A stretch of 64,000 nucleotides of DNA, taken from assembly GCA_013396655.1 (NCBI GenBank), contig WBMV01006680.1, positions 558,001 to 622,000 of the forward strand. Reading direction: 5' to 3'. The stretch comes from Campylorhamphus procurvoides (taxonomy: Eukaryota > Chordata > Aves > Passeriformes > Dendrocolaptidae). Positions 37,401 to 51,430 of this stretch are shown here, in pieces (the stretch's first letter is position 1; each line of letters begins with the position of its first letter). Under the pieces are notes generated by a model, which worked only from the letters and a program-made list of their open reading frames with translations, was not told where the DNA came from and made no database searches. A program made the position numbers and the translations under genes.

Positions 37401-40400
37401 AAAGGAAGAGTTATTAGAGGTATTTCCTGTGATTGGCAGTTATACTGGTACAGTCAAAGGGATCAAATAAAGGAACTTGCACTCTTGGCAAATGCTGCAT
37501 TTCAGCCCCTCATGGCAGCAAGTTACAATGATTGGAGTGAATTTTGCTTCTTCAGGCTCTCAGAAAATCCTGCCCACCTTTCTAGGGAGAGTAAGAACAG
37601 ATCTTGTCTCCATAACACCATCAGGGAGATTCTAACATGCAAAATAATTAAGGCTCTACAGAAGAACTGAGCATTCACATCCATTTCTATATCCATTCTT
37701 CTGGCCCAGTCCTCTGCACATACAAAGGAATTCCCCTGCTAAGTGCTCATTAAAAAGTCTCAGATTAAGCCTTTTTTGGCTGTGATGTTCTTAAATGGAA
37801 GTACTTGGACTAGTGGGTCCATAACCTTTCCTTGGAAATCATACTAATTTGATATCTCAGCACTTTGATGCTGTTCATGTATGTTACTTGTAAAGGGAAG
37901 CTGAGCAGATGTTACAAACGTGGAAATTGAAAAGTGAAAGGGTAGAACAGGAGGAACAGTATAAATGGAAGGGAACACACAGGAAATGAACATGAATCAA
38001 ACTGTGCCAGAAGGAGGGTTGTTTTCTAAATGACTCCAGGTATTATGGATGGGAGCAGGGTGATAGTGGCAAAGAGCACACTGAGCACCAGCAATTACAG
38101 ACCCCAGCGGAGGGTTAGGGTTCTTGAGTAGTGCTGTCCTTTCCAAGACACACATGGACATCCTTAACTTTTCTGTACCATTACATCATCTCATGCTAGA
38201 GCTTATCTGACCACAGGAATTCATCCATAAAGCAGCTCTTCATTTTAATCTTAAATTTTTCATACTGCCAATAGACATCATGATATTTAAGCAAAATTAA
38301 AACAATTCTGAATTATTTTATTCCTTGCCCAATTCCTTTTGCCTGATCACTGAGCGTGTTGCACAGGTTGGGGAGGGTGGTGTCCGAGGTAAGCAGAGCA
38401 CACAGCAGTTTGTCCCCACGGACACAGGGAGCTCTGGCCTGGCTCTGACCGTGTGTGTGGGCAGGACTGGCAGCTGCTGGTCACTGGCAGTGCTCACACA
38501 CTGCCTGCCTCTGTGCTCTCACGTCACACTCCAGCCCTGGGCGAGTCTATCTGGAGGCTCCCTCCCTGCACAAGGGCTGGGTGTGATTTGGAGCCTCCTC
38601 TTGGTCAGTCCTGGACAGGCACAGCCTTTGGGACAAGTTCTCCAGCACACAGAACTGCCTGAGCTCACAGCTCAAGCTTTACGTGGAGCAGGAAGGACTT
38701 GACCAGTTACTGCAGGAACCTGAGATACCTAAAGCACAACCATAAACTCTCCTCTACTTTCCCCACTCATTGAAATTTCCCTTTGCTGTTCTCACTGAAG
38801 AGATGTGACCTGCCATCCCGAGACACCATCACTTTTTGTCTAACTGATGTGCAAACACCTTTCCCCGAAAGCGAGGATTACATTTGTCATACAAAAATGT
38901 GAGTGGTACTTTCAAGCTTGTTCCAGTGAAATACATGAATACAAGATGCAGTTGTTGCTAATGATTCCCTGCTTTAGTCTGGATTTTGACTGAGGACAGA
39001 GGGCAGCAAAATTGCAAAGGCAGGACCTTGGTGTAACAGGGCCGTTTTACATGAGATACAACCATCATTAAGGTTCAATGTTGTTTGCATCTTCTCCTGG
39101 AAGAAAAACTAATACTATTAGATGTGTATTGCAGGTAAAACACACTTTACAGCAAACCACTGTGAACACAATTCCATGTGCTCCAATATATGTAGTAAGT
39201 CATTACTATCCCCACAGGAACAAGATTATCCTCATCTCTCACTCTCTACATTTGCAGGTCAGTTAAAGAAAGGAAAAGTTTTCCTGCACTGACTGTTTGA
39301 GCATCTCAGCCCCAATCTGAAGGCACCACCATCTAGTGGGACAAGAAGGTATTTAATCTTCTTTATATTTTTTTGGTATTTTTAATCATGGACATCACGT
39401 TCTACTTCAAGTAACCAAAAAAAAGTAATTTTTTTCTATTTGTTTATTTGTATGTAAGGCTCATGTGGACCTTTCATTAATTCTCTTATCTTCAGTTTCA
39501 AATGCAGAGCATTTTCCAATAAAAATCTTGAGTCGTTTCCTTGAAAATAGATTTTCATAAGCAGAATTTTATCAATGAGAAAACAATTTAGAGCTATCAG
39601 GCTCAGCAGAAGTGTAATTGATTTATTGAATGAATATTTTCAGTATTTTATCGAATCTACTTTGTAGAAATCCAATTGGCAGAATTATTAATATTGTGAA
39701 AGTAATTATCTTTAGCTCCTCGTTAAAACCAGTATGTATTTGAGACAGGAAAGCTCTGTCCTTGCAGTTTTCCATAGAGCCATTAACTGCACAGCATTTG
39801 CCTGGATGTAGAGTCTGACCATTAAGTCCCATCGAAAACAAATTTCCACTCTTTACCTTGATCTAAGAGTGACCATTTACTGTACTTTGCCTGTGCTGAT
39901 AGACTGACTGCTCCCTGCTCTTATTTGGTTTTGCTTTCATGCACTTACAGTTGGGTAGGATAATGGCAGGGGCTTTCTGGGGGGGAGGGAGAAGCATCAG
40001 GGGGAGCAGTGTTGTGTTCATTTGTTTTTAACCAGAGAATGTGTGCATCTGCAGCTGTTATCCTAAGATGCCTCCTTGTGTTCAGGTCTCATTGATCTTG
40101 TTACAGCATTTCACACACACAGGGATAATTGACTTACATCATTCAGGAGTCCACATCTTTTATAAGCATGAGAGTAAATATTAAGGAATTAATATATTTT
40201 AAAATTCCATAGATATTTTGATTTTTTTTATATCAAAACCAGTAATGCAATAATAAAGATTTAAATACTTCATGACACAGATAATATTTTAGTATTCAGG
40301 ATTTGGGCCTGCTTCTGTTTCCATGGCTGTGAATGGTATTTTTGCCCTGGATATAACCAGACATTTCAGTGTTTTAGTATCTTCAAATTATAGAAATCTT

Positions 40401-43400
40401 ATTGACAGAAATGGGGATCAATGGGTATTTAGCCTTGTACATCAATTTTATGATACTGTCTTTTAAAACACTACCTTTCTTCTGAAAGCCATAACGTAGT
40501 ATCAGTCTGTGCTGCCAATTCTAACTGAAATCAATCTGGAGTTCTGAGTAAAAATCAATGGAACTGGTCCAAACTGGTTGAGGTAGTAAATGCCATTTTG
40601 ACCCTTTGATCTCTAAACCACGTGCCTGAGAAGGTTTGAGGCATTTAATTTAGAATGCAGATTTAAAAAACTGCAAACACTTTTATTTGGGATACTGTTT
40701 GATCAGGTCCAGGATGTTCTCCCTCTCAGTCCCTTAGAGGAACAAAATTCCCCCTAAGTAAGAGCTGGAGGATGTGTGGGGAGTTAGGACAGTCTAGCAT
40801 GTACAGGGACATTAAGGCCCTGCTCTGCACAACTGCTGCCTCCTGATTTCACAGAGCCTTTGCAAAAGCCTCTCCCTCAGAATTCTCATCTATTTTTCAA
40901 CTCCCCAAAGACTGAGCCTGGTCCTGAGGCCTTACTGACACTGTCTGCCAGCTCTTGGCCACAATTCTTCACAGTGCTGAAGAAAATATAGTGAATTTAA
41001 TGTTTGTTTGTTTTTATAAAGAAAAATAACAATTTAATGACTAACTACAGTACTCATTAAAAAAAGTACTGTAGAGTACTTTATAGGGAGTGAAGGGACA
41101 GGCCTCACTGGGGACTCATCCTGCTCCTTCACCCCTGTTGCAAAGCATGGCCTGGGGAGCCTGAACCCAGGCAGAACTGAGCCTCTGCAAATACAGGAAC
41201 AAATATTTAAGAGCTGTTTTGTTTCTAAGCTTAGCAAAATCCCTCTCAATACGTTCTGTGGACTTTAGGATAAAGGGAAAAACAAGTCACATGAAACACA
41301 GTGTGTCTCTTCATCTCCAGGTGACTGACTTTTGCTGGTATTTTCCTCTGCCTTACTTTCCCATCCAGGGGGATGTGACACACTGATAACCTACACAGAA
41401 ATATGTGATCTTACATACACCTGGCTTTATATGCCTTGACTTCATTGCCTTTCTGATGGAATTGCTGGTGACTTGTGGAGCCATAAGGATGATCAGGCCA
41501 CAGATTTAAAGTACAGGTTGGAACACCTGTGATCATAATTATTTAATGTATAACCTTCCTGTAGTCTGAGTTTTTAAAACTCAGTATCCTGTGAGACGAC
41601 TATTGATATCTGTATTGTGAATTTTAGAGTATTTTGTACTGAGGAAGACTAAAGCAAAAGTATTTCTTTGGAATATTTTCTAGAGGGATGTCTTAGCACT
41701 TGATTCCATTATACCTATCATTATTGTAAATATACTATGACAAGATCTTCCCTATTTTTTTTCCACAAAGTCTATGAATATAAAATAGAGCACAGTTTAA
41801 TATAGACCTTGGAATGTAAATATTTTTTTCCTAAAATGTAAATGTACAATATAGTTTTAAATACAAAATAATTTAGGACAGTGAGTTCTTTTATGGTTTA
41901 GATAGTATTGAATTTGATACAAGAAAAAGAATTGAAGAAAATTGTTGAAAATCAAAAAAAAATGCATGAAGTTAGCCAGAAATCCTGGGTTTGCTAGATA
42001 TTATCCATGAAGAGAAACTTATTTGAATCCAGTATCTCACAGTGCAATCCTTTTCCATACAAAGGATATGTTAAAAATTCAAATTCCTGGGCAGAGTGAG
42101 GAAACAGAAGACTCCCCAAACTTTGAAGTCTGTCTTTTGGCCAGAGGTGTTGGGTAGCTGTGCTGCAACCCATCAGTTGTGAGTCCTGCTAACAGCAGGC
42201 ACTTCAGGGACATCCTTACTACAGGGTGTCTCTTACTCCATATCTTGGACAGAGGCCTCTAATCTGTGAGTATTCACAACTCAGAGCATGTTTTTTGGAA
42301 GTTGCTTGTGTCTTTCTCTGTAGTGGCATGAAAATACTTCTATTCATCCCAAGCAAATAAGGAAGAAGACATCATAATTTTATTTTAAAAGACAAATAAG
42401 GCTTCCACTAGACTGTATATTCCCTCTTCCTATTTAGGGAATTCCTTGTCACATAGAAAACCATCTGAAAACAGACTGTCAGGAAAGTGCCTTCTGCAAG
42501 ACTGCAGGGAGCAATTGTTTCCACAAGGCACAGGAACCCTGGTCAGACACAGGATTTTAGCCCTTGGGTCACTAGCCCTTATGGAAGAGTAAAGGAACCA
42601 AATCAAATGAATTAACAGTAAAGGTTAAGTTGTGGAAGATCAAGCCCTGTTTGCCACAGATGCCAGGTATCAGGAATTGCAGCTCTCACACCAGCTATGG
42701 TGATGCTTCTGTTGCAAAATGCTTTTCAAAGGCATCAGGGAAATGGGAATTATGACACTTTCACTTTGCTATGCACAGTGTAAGTAAGGTCTTTGTAGTT
42801 CTGATTGCTCACCTCTGGTTTGATGTGATACAAATTCAGTAAAAAAGAAATTGCTTTCACCAACAGATACTGGAGATCTGAACTCTTCATAATTGCCAAT
42901 ACTGATAAACTCACAAAATATGGATTTACTCTCTGTAGCAGCATTAACAGGGAGTACAGAATAGCAGCTGTATCAGTATACATAGCATGGAAATAAACCA
43001 AATTATGAGTAACTTTGAAAACCTTTAGGAGCTCAATGTCTATATACAGTTCCAGTTTATTAATGGACTTTTGGAGTGATGTCCTCATCTGGATGCACCC
43101 CCACTTAAATGAGTTCAACTACTAACTTGTAGCAACTCTCCCTGTTTAACATCCCTTGTCTGGTCAAAAAGGCCAGATTTAGGTAGCACCTCACCATTCA
43201 TAATCTCTTTCTGAGGAGCATTTCAAAGGGCCATCCCACAATATTTCAAATTTTATTGAAACAAATACAATGCATGTATGTGGTACTTCTAGATTTGACT
43301 TCCTTTGAAACATTTTTCCACCTTTTAAGAAAATTACAATAGCTTCTGTGAAAAGTTCAGTCTGAAAAAAGCAAATGAAAAACCCCAAGCACTAAATCAC

Positions 43401-46400
43401 AAAACAGAAAAGAATTGCACTGACATGTGAAATGTGTTAAAAATTCTTCTTTGAATCAGTCATTTAGACATACAAAGATAATGATGATGATTATGATGAC
43501 AATAATTATAATCAACTAAAATTTAAATTCATCCATTTTCTTCCATGCAAATACCAATTATATTTCTTTTCTTTAAAATGAATGTGACCATTTTAAGTCG
43601 TTATTCTTGCAAATCTTCATAACAATCTGCCTCAACATTCACAACAGCACTGAATTCTTCTGAAGTGGGGGGGAAATTCTGTCTCTTCTGGCTTAACAGA
43701 AGGGTCGATATAAGGGTCTACATAAACTATATAAAATTAATAGTCAGATATTCAGACACCCTCAGAGTGTGAGGAGAGACAGCCTGTTCTTTTATTTCCT
43801 TGGTCAAACCAAGGAGGAATTGCCACTCCTAAGGTGCTATGTAGGTACAAAAAGGGGAGTGGATACTGTGCTACCATTAGTTCTGGGTTCTGAGTCACTT
43901 GAGGCACAGCAGAAGGGAAGTGCAATGGCTCAAGGTCTCCTGGCTCCCCTTAGAGGGTCTGTGTTGCAGGATGGCTGAGAGAGGTGCTTGCAGGAACAGG
44001 AACATGCTGCTGCTGGAGCAATGGCCCTGTCAAAGAGCTGTACTGTAGATATTGTGTGGGGTTGTGATCTGCCAAGGCTGAGGATGGCCAAATCAATGTC
44101 TTACCCTAGAAAAGGGGATGCTGAGACTAAACAAACAAACAAAAGCCTTCTACTGAGTACTATGCATTCTGATTTGTTACATTCAAACCTAAAATTCTCA
44201 CTCAGACTACAAGACTTGACCTCTCACGTTGTCATTTTACACATTTACTCCAAGAACACACAACCTGGAGAATACCCTGTTATCAAGGCAATGGGGTTGA
44301 CATTCAGGTTGCAGATATGCTACAATGCTCAGTTGCATCGTCCCTTGAAAACAGATTAAAATGCAAACATATTATAAAAACATTTAATACTTCAATATAG
44401 CTGGCCCACATAGTGTTTACAGTAGGAGCATTCTTTGCCTAGACAAATACAGTTTAATTGGAGTTCAGTAACTACAATGTGGAATTCTTTTCTGCACAAG
44501 GAAAAGCAGCATTTAAATGGCTGTTAAATCATAAAAGTCCATCCTGAATTCTCAAAAGCATCACACATACATACAGTCTGGTCTGTGTTTCCACCACTGC
44601 AGCTGCAAAGCCCAAACTACATCTTTGCAGAGCTCCAAGTGGAGCACTCACAGACCCAGCACATTGGAAATGAGGCAAACCAACCTCAAGCACAGACTTT
44701 CTCAAAGTAATAATAATAATGTTTGCTTTAGCAACTTTATCCATCTGCTTACACAATTTCAAAGGTACTCATTGTACTTCATCTTTTAAGTCAGTATTAT
44801 CACAGCCAGTCTGCCCTACCTGAAGGCTGGTCCCTGGCTGTTCCTCACTCCTAACTCCTGGATGTCTCTTGGCTACAGTTTCGTGTTTGGGTCCTTGGTG
44901 ACACCTGTGTCCTCACAAGGATTGAAGCTGGTAAGAGTTCATTTCATCGGAGGCCTTTTGAGTCTTTTGTTTATGGTTTCTCTGGTGAAGCCTTGGGAAA
45001 AATACTGCATATGAGACACATCAGTTCACATGGCTTTATGGACTACTTTAAATGCTTTTAATTATATGAGAATATTTATAGGGAGTTTCCTAAGGGACCT
45101 TTATCAGTTTCAGAACTTAAAATCTTGGTTTATCCTCTCATTTCATTTCAGCCAGGTGCCATTTATGATTTTCAAGACTCAAGAATACTGCTTTTTTTAA
45201 AATCACTCAAAAATCTTGCTCTTGCTATTCTCCTCAAATAGGGAACTACAGCCTTCCACTCTGGGGTTGAATGGGGTTTTTTTGCATCATATGCTGCATC
45301 ATCCATCTCCCAGATCAATCCCTGGGGTTTTTCACTATCTCTATGGGCACATTTTTAAACACATATATACAGTGAAATGAGATGATTATTCCTATCTCCT
45401 GTTTAAAACAATATACATTTCACCTTCAAGACCAGGATGTAGAGGCTGAACTTTGTGTAGTAAAACCTGTGCTGTCTAGAATGAAGTAGGAACATGCTCT
45501 AATGGCTAAAGGATCTGTATTCATAAATTGGCAACAAGTCAAGAGAGATGAATAAAAGAAATGCAATACCCAAAAGAACAGGAATAGTTCCAGAGAAAAG
45601 AGATTAGTTTCTTACATAAGCCCCAGTCTCCAGATGTGCTGGAAAAGGTACCGTTTTCCTAAACCTGGAAAACACAAGTATGAAAAGCTTACTGTGCAAT
45701 AAAACTGCTTCATGTAATATTGTAAATGAAATAAGGCAGTAACTGAATACCACAAGACACACTTGTTCATCTTTACTTAATCTTGATTAAATCTTAATAA
45801 ATCTTGATTTATTGCACAACTTTATACAGCAGTCCTATGTGTCCAGTCTGTTTCTTTTTTCTGGTGTTTACTGGCAATTGATCAAGACTTTTAGATGTTG
45901 GAATATACAAATAATGGAATTGCTAGGACACAAAGCATTAAACTCTGCTTTGTAGCATCCTGGTTTATAAATTCAGCAATTCTTCTCAATTTATATTGAT
46001 GTTTCTGATACCAAATTCTGTTATAACGATGTAGTTTTCAGCAGATGAGAAGAAACAGAAGAGATTGGTTATTAAAAGAGTATTTAGAAATGCCAAGCTT
46101 GGAACATGTAATTTAGGTATATAAACACTCTTTGATACCCATACAAAATGCATACATTCTCTGAGTTTGTACTTTAAATCCTTCGAGGTTCAACTGTGGT
46201 CATTATTTTAGTGACCACTACCGAGCACTGAGAGAAGCAATGAAACCAAATAAACCTGTGCCTGACCCCACATAATGTACATAATAACATGGGGTTAGGC
46301 CACTGGAAATCAAGATACAGTCTGATCCTACCACCAGTAGTTTCTCCATGTCTGCAGTTCCTAAAGTGAGTTTTCCTCCACTCTGAGAGACAAGCAATGA

Positions 46401-48169
46401 AAACTGCAGCATATTAGTCATCATCAACGTTCACCAGCTATTTTAAGATTAAAGATTATCCTCCTGCATAAAAAAGTAACTGCATTTTTGGGCTGCTGCA
46501 AAGACAATCTCCTTCACCTTGCACATCTGTAGTTTTAGGAGACCTGTCAAACTCATAGGTAATCCTTAATTTAGCTGGATGGAGCTTGCTTTCCATACTC
46601 TGCCAGTTATGCTGGGCAGAGCAGTCTGATCTATGCTGGGTTCTCAGGTTTTTTTCTACCCTGTGCTTATTTTACACAAGAACGTTTTGACTGCCATGAG
46701 AGACACACAGAATTTTTGCAGATTGTCACTAATTAAAGGCTGGAAAAATAGACTCCTTGCCTTGCCTGCTTACAGGAGTCAAGTCACATGTAATTCTCTT
46801 TCCCCATCTCCCTAAACAATCCTACAACGTACTCACATCTTAGCAATCAAAAGGGCAACCTCAACATGAATTTCAGTGCTCCTTAGGTAGAGAATGTTGG
46901 TTTAATTATTCAGTTTTTAAGATCTCTTCAGTTCACTGATGTACCAAGGCCAAGATGACCGTTTCAGAGGAATATTCATACCATCCATGGGAACTGCGTA
47001 TCTGCATCTGATTGAGAATTTGCACTTTAGGGTCTAATGCCACGAATAAAACACAAGATTTAATGGTGTGATTAGGACTAACCACTGCAAGCCACGACAG
47101 CAAGAAAGAAAAATTCAGACAGTGGTAACAAAGAAGGTGACAGAATAAAGGTGTCTGAGAGTTTAGAACAAATTTGGAAACAAATAATTTTCACAAACAT
47201 GCGTGAGTACAGAGTGGCTGTTTCTGTGGTTAATGAACAATCCAGTTGGTTCATGCTTGAGTGAGGGCCAGTTGTGTAACTGCAAACTCCATATGAATGC
47301 CACACAGAACAGCAGCAACACACAAACATTTTCCTGCTGCCTGAACTAATGAGCCATTTAGTTGGGATAAATCGGGTTATTCAAGAGATGTTTCAAGCAG
47401 CTAATAGGCCCGATCCTGCTGCTGAGCCTTATTCAAACTGGTACTCGAGTAGAATTAAATTCTGTATCCATTGACTGAATAATAGAATGAATAATGAGAT
47501 TTCACACGTGAAGCCACTGCAGGATAAAGAGACTACATAACTCAAAAAAATTAAAATTCATCATAGTGAATATGAAGTGTTTGCAGTTTGTTTTTGGAGG
47601 AAGACACATCTGATCAAATGGCCTGAGACTAGACCTTGGAATAACTAGAAGCTCCATCATTCTAATGCTGATTCTTCCTGATTTTCTTTCAGGCTTCAGA
47701 GTTTCTCCCTGGGAACATAAAATCATTTCCAGAGCTTATGAGGTTTTGCTCAAACTACTGTATTTCTGAAAAGCATTTTGATAGAGTTAGATGTTAACAA
47801 CACAGAGTTTAAGTAACAAAGGTAGTTCTATGAATATGCAAAAATTCCAAATAAAAGTTATAAAGCAAAACACCATGCTTTTACAAGAGTTGTTTTGCTG
47901 GAAATCAAAGTAGGAAAAGTTGCTCACAGAAAAAGCAGTTCAAACTGCTAAAAGTGGAATCTTAAAATTGATCTTTTCATGGGTCTTTCTGAATTGTTTC
48001 TGCTAAAAATGCTGTATAAATTCTCTGCAGTATAAAGGATTGTGAATTACTTCATAAAACACAGGGGGAATGTATTTAATACAAATGGTTAAAAAATTGC
48101 ATTTAGTTTTCCTGTATGCATTTTGGCAGTTCCAATGGATGAGACCTTGTTTAACAAAATATAGAGAAA

Positions 48170-48420
48170 TTCAGTAATCAGGCCACAGGATGTGCAGTTT
48201 AATTACATTGGTGTGCATTTCTATTTGTTTCTAATGTAGAGGATCTATTGGTAAAATGAATGCCCATTTTGTGGTCTGTTATGCAGAAAATGTTTAATCC
48301 AGTGTTTGATTTACTCTGTTAAATCTTCTTTATTGAATGTGTTTATTCATCCATGCAGAATTGGGTATGCTGCTTTCTGTTAATATGACATTGCAATTAA
48401 ATAGCTAAAGAGAAAAACAT
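48170..48420. promoter_or_regulatory. Candidate conserved non-coding element
   Basis: An intergenic block with GTGCAGTTTAATTACATTGG, TTTATTCATCCATGCAG and ACATTGCAATTAAATAGC. It is repeat-free with clustered TAAT motifs. It lies closer to CHM, but DACH2 is the likelier target because it is the developmental gene. Weak evidence. Confidence 0.25.
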
Positions 48421-50138
48421 GGCAAGACATTTTCTCAAGGTCCATGAAATTCTCATAAAAATTATTCATACTTACATATTTCACTTCTACATTTGCTGAT
48501 ATTAAAACTGTAAAGTACAGAGAAATACTTTTGTGTTGTGTGGAAGTGACAAACCTTGCAGTTAAAGATCCTGAATAATCATTTTTGTCAAATAAATAGT
48601 ACTAAGGAGGATTTCTGGTCCAGTGGATAATGACTGTCATCATGAAATAGGATTGCACTGATTGCATCTTATGAATGAAGCCAACAGGAACTCACAGTAC
48701 CAAACAACAGCATTTTGTGGTGGGATAAATACTTGAGCACTTGAGAAACAGTAAGACATTGACAGTGAAATAGCTCTGCTCCAGTGCAGTCCTAGAATTA
48801 TATTAAACAATAACAAAAGGGTTTCACGACGATGTTTTATTTTCATGAGTCTGCCCTCCCTCAGCAGGAAAAAGATGTGCAAGGGGAATTTGTCTTATCT
48901 GATCTAACTAATATAGTGAAGCTTTGTTCCTGAATGTAAGACATTTAGGTCAGGATGATCCAGCACTGTGAGAATTCTGGAGCTACATTTCTGTGTTGCA
49001 GGTGAAAAAGTAGGAATGACAGCTCCATTCACAGAACTGCACAATGGAAGTTTTAATCAAAGTCTCTGTGGGACAACTGAAAGCATGCATATAAGAAACA
49101 CAAGATTTGATCTCACTCCTATCTGAATTCGTAATTACTAATTTTCTCTATTTCTCAGTGTAGTAATGAAGTACTGATGTTTAAATCTACGTATTTTGGG
49201 GGGGGTTTGTTTGATGCTTCCTGCTAGACTGTTTTCTGTGCTGTGCTCTGCTCTAGCACGTCTGGCAGCACCAGAGGGGGAAGGTGGGCTCTGGTTTCCA
49301 TTAGTCACTTTTTACTATTTTCACTATTCTTTTGCTATGTGAACAAGGAGCTTGTAATAAGGTGTTAACAGGCTGCTAGCTGGTTTATTGTTATTATTGA
49401 TTTAAGGTGTTAAGACTTTAATATAATCATACACAGTGAATAATATTAAGAGATTAGTTTAAAGCTATATAAGCCATTAAATGCAAAATAAAAAGCAAAA
49501 CTTTCCAGAAATTTCCAGTGTATTCTGGCACAGGTGTCCTGCCTATGTTGCTGTACCTGGCTTTTTCAAATGTGTGCTTTTATTCCTCCAGTTCTTTCAC
49601 TCAGACTGGTAACACTAGAGGGGTTAGTCAGAACGACTAGATTCTGGATTTCACTCCTGGTTCAAACTTCTGTTCTTTGTAAGGTGAAGGAAGAGGCAAA
49701 ACAAGACTAGAGTGTTACTCTGGGCTTCAGAGGGAAAGAAAAAAGAATTAATGGATGGGTTGAGAAAAAAAGTTGGGTTGAGAAAGTTTTGCATGCAGAG
49801 AATCTGGTACAACCAAACATATAATATTGTTAATTAACAAGAGAGGACATAAGATTGATGACTCGTACACTTTCTAACACACTAATAATTAATACACTTA
49901 TTTTTTTTAAATCTTCATTCAGCATAGCAGCTAAAGGAAAAAAAGTATTGCAGTTGGGGAGTTAGGGAGCTTTTTAAAATAATGAGGGAAATATTTCCTT
50001 GGAGATATTAATAAAGAGCAATGAGCAATGACATTGAAGAAACAATAGGAATTGTTTTGGAAACAGTGCATATGCAGGGGAAATAAGTGACAGCTGTTTT
50101 TTCTGAAGAACTGGTCACCCCAAAAAACTGCAGTGGAA

Positions 50139-50206
50139 TTCATGGAATCGTTTGGGTTGGGAGCGACCTTAAAGCTCACCCAGTCCCACCCCCTGCCATG
50201 GGCAGG
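50139..50206 (-). mobile_element. CR1 LINE tail, split by a gap (part 1)
   Basis: TTCATGGAATCGTTTGGGTT followed by GGGAGCGACCTTAAAGCTCA and CCCCCTGCCATGGGCAGG is a reversed CR1 3' end. It stops at the 267-N gap. Its final 31 bp are repeated at 50926, where the same element goes on. Confidence 0.9.
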
Positions 50207-50473
50207 NNNNNNNNNNNNNNNNNNNNNNNNNNNNNNNNNNNNNNNNNNNNNNNNNNNNNNNNNNNNNNNNNNNNNNNNNNNNNNNNNNNNNNNNNNNNNN
50301 NNNNNNNNNNNNNNNNNNNNNNNNNNNNNNNNNNNNNNNNNNNNNNNNNNNNNNNNNNNNNNNNNNNNNNNNNNNNNNNNNNNNNNNNNNNNNNNNNNNN
50401 NNNNNNNNNNNNNNNNNNNNNNNNNNNNNNNNNNNNNNNNNNNNNNNNNNNNNNNNNNNNNNNNNNNNNNNNN
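50207..50473. other. 267-N assembly gap
   Basis: Run of Ns splitting a CR1 tail. The last 31 bases before it (50176-50206) recur at 50926-50956, where the CR1 continues without a break. The gap and the following contig are therefore probably inserted in the wrong place. Further single-N joins are at 4992, 50925 and 51691. Confidence 0.95.
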
Positions 50474-50497
50474 TCCCCCCCAGCCCGCTCCCCTCAG

Positions 50498-50924
50498 CCC
50501 GTCCCCTCCCGCCGCCGGAACCCCCCGTGCCGCTCCCGCCCTTTCCGCCGGCGCGCGCGTGACGGCGGCGCAAGATGGCGGACAGCCTGCCCAGCGAGTT
50601 CGATGTGGTGGTGGTGGGCACGGGTACGGCAGCGGGGCGAGGGGTGAGGGGATGGCGGCCCCGGGGGCAGCGGGGCGACGGGCTGGCCGCGGGGCGGTGT
50701 CCGGGAGGGCGCTGTGTGGGCGCTGTGGGGCTGTGAGGCGCTGCTGAGTACCTGAGGGCACACCTGAGGGAGCACCTGAGGGGACACCTGAGGGCACAGC
50801 CTCAGCCCTCCCCGGCTCTCGCAGCCCGCCCTGGGGTCACCGATAGCACTTGAGTGTCCCGGCTCGCTTGGCGATAGCGGTGTGGCGGAGGCCGGGTGGG
50901 GCTGCCCTGTGGGACCCCCTGCAC
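50498..50924. repeat. 427-bp block duplicated at 51692-52118
   Basis: The block covers the CHM 5' end, exon 1 and the first part of intron 1. It matches 51692-52118 at a fixed offset of 1194 bp, with no difference noticed by eye. One copy ends at the N at 50925, and the other begins right after the N at 51691. Exact identity with both ends on Ns marks it as an artefact of scaffolding or haplotype retention. Confidence 0.9.
50575..50623 (+). other. Second copy of CHM exon 1 (probable assembly duplicate)
   Basis: These 49 bases and their flanks repeat the true exon 1 at a constant offset of 1194 bp. The encoded residues and donor are the same. It lies on a short contig bounded by a 267-N gap on the left and a single N on the right, and it ends abruptly inside intron sequence. 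It is best read as the same locus placed twice, not as a second promoter or a gene duplication. Confidence 0.85.
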
Positions 50925-50925
50925 N

Positions 50926-51095
50926 TCACCCAGTCCCACCCCCTGCCATGGGCAGGACACCTCCCACCAGCCCAGGTTGCTCCAAGCCCTGTCCAACCTG
51001 GCCTTGGGCACTCCCAGGGATCCAGGGGCAGCCACAGCTTCTCTGGGCACCCTGTGCCAGGGCCTGCCCACCCTCCCAGGGAAGGATTTCTTCAG
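50926..51095 (-). mobile_element. CR1 LINE tail, split by a gap (part 2)
   Basis: The contig begins inside the element with TCACCCAGTCCCACCCCCTG. It continues through CACCAGCCCAGGTTGCTCCA, CTGTCCAACCTGGCCTTGGG and CACAGCTTCTCTGGGCACCC to GGGAAGGATTTCTTC. With part 1 it forms one CR1 copy of about 207 bp just upstream of the CHM promoter. Confidence 0.9.
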
Positions 51096-51430
51096 TGTAA
51101 CTTCTTACAAAAATTGGCCCGTCAATCATAAAGATAACGGGCGTTTGCACTGAAGTGTTTTGCCTTTGGCGAAGGAGGCGGAATGCCGCCACACGGCTGT
51201 ACTTAAGGATTGTTTCCTGAAGGATGCTCGGAGCTTGTGTGCCCTCAGTGCTGTGCCCCAGGACATCCTTGTACCACACAACACCTCTGTGCCCCAGAAA
51301 ACCACTGTGCCCCAGGCAGAGGTTCTGCGGGCGAGCAGGGCAGGGCAGCGAAGGAGTGAGGGCCGGCGAGGCCGAGGGGCTGCCCGCGGACCCACGGGGC
51401 ACACTGCGGGGCCCTGAGGGCGGCACGGGG

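Larger units (their letters stand above)
34600..50138. other. DACH2-CHM intergenic interval
   Basis: This 15.5 kb lies between the two divergent promoters. It is AT-rich with no recognised gene, RNA or interspersed repeat until the CR1 at 50139. The open frames are short and random-looking. It holds several TAAT- and ATAAA-rich stretches listed as candidate conserved elements, a T13 run at 36860-36872 and small (GAT)n and (AAAC)n tracts near 43.48 and 44.13 kb. In mammals the same genes are also divergent, with a much larger spacer as I recall, so this compact spacer fits a bird genome. Confidence 0.7.

Noticed and set aside
38112..38123. Single GGGTTAGGG motif as another interstitial telomere
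   Set aside because: Only one and a half units, expected by chance.
50575..50623. Alternative first exon or tandem duplication of CHM
   Set aside because: The copy matches the other one at a fixed offset with both ends on Ns, so an assembly artefact is far more likely.
49931..50797. Long open frames at 49.9-50.8 kb
   Set aside because: Mostly translated Ns from the 267-N gap; no real coding evidence.
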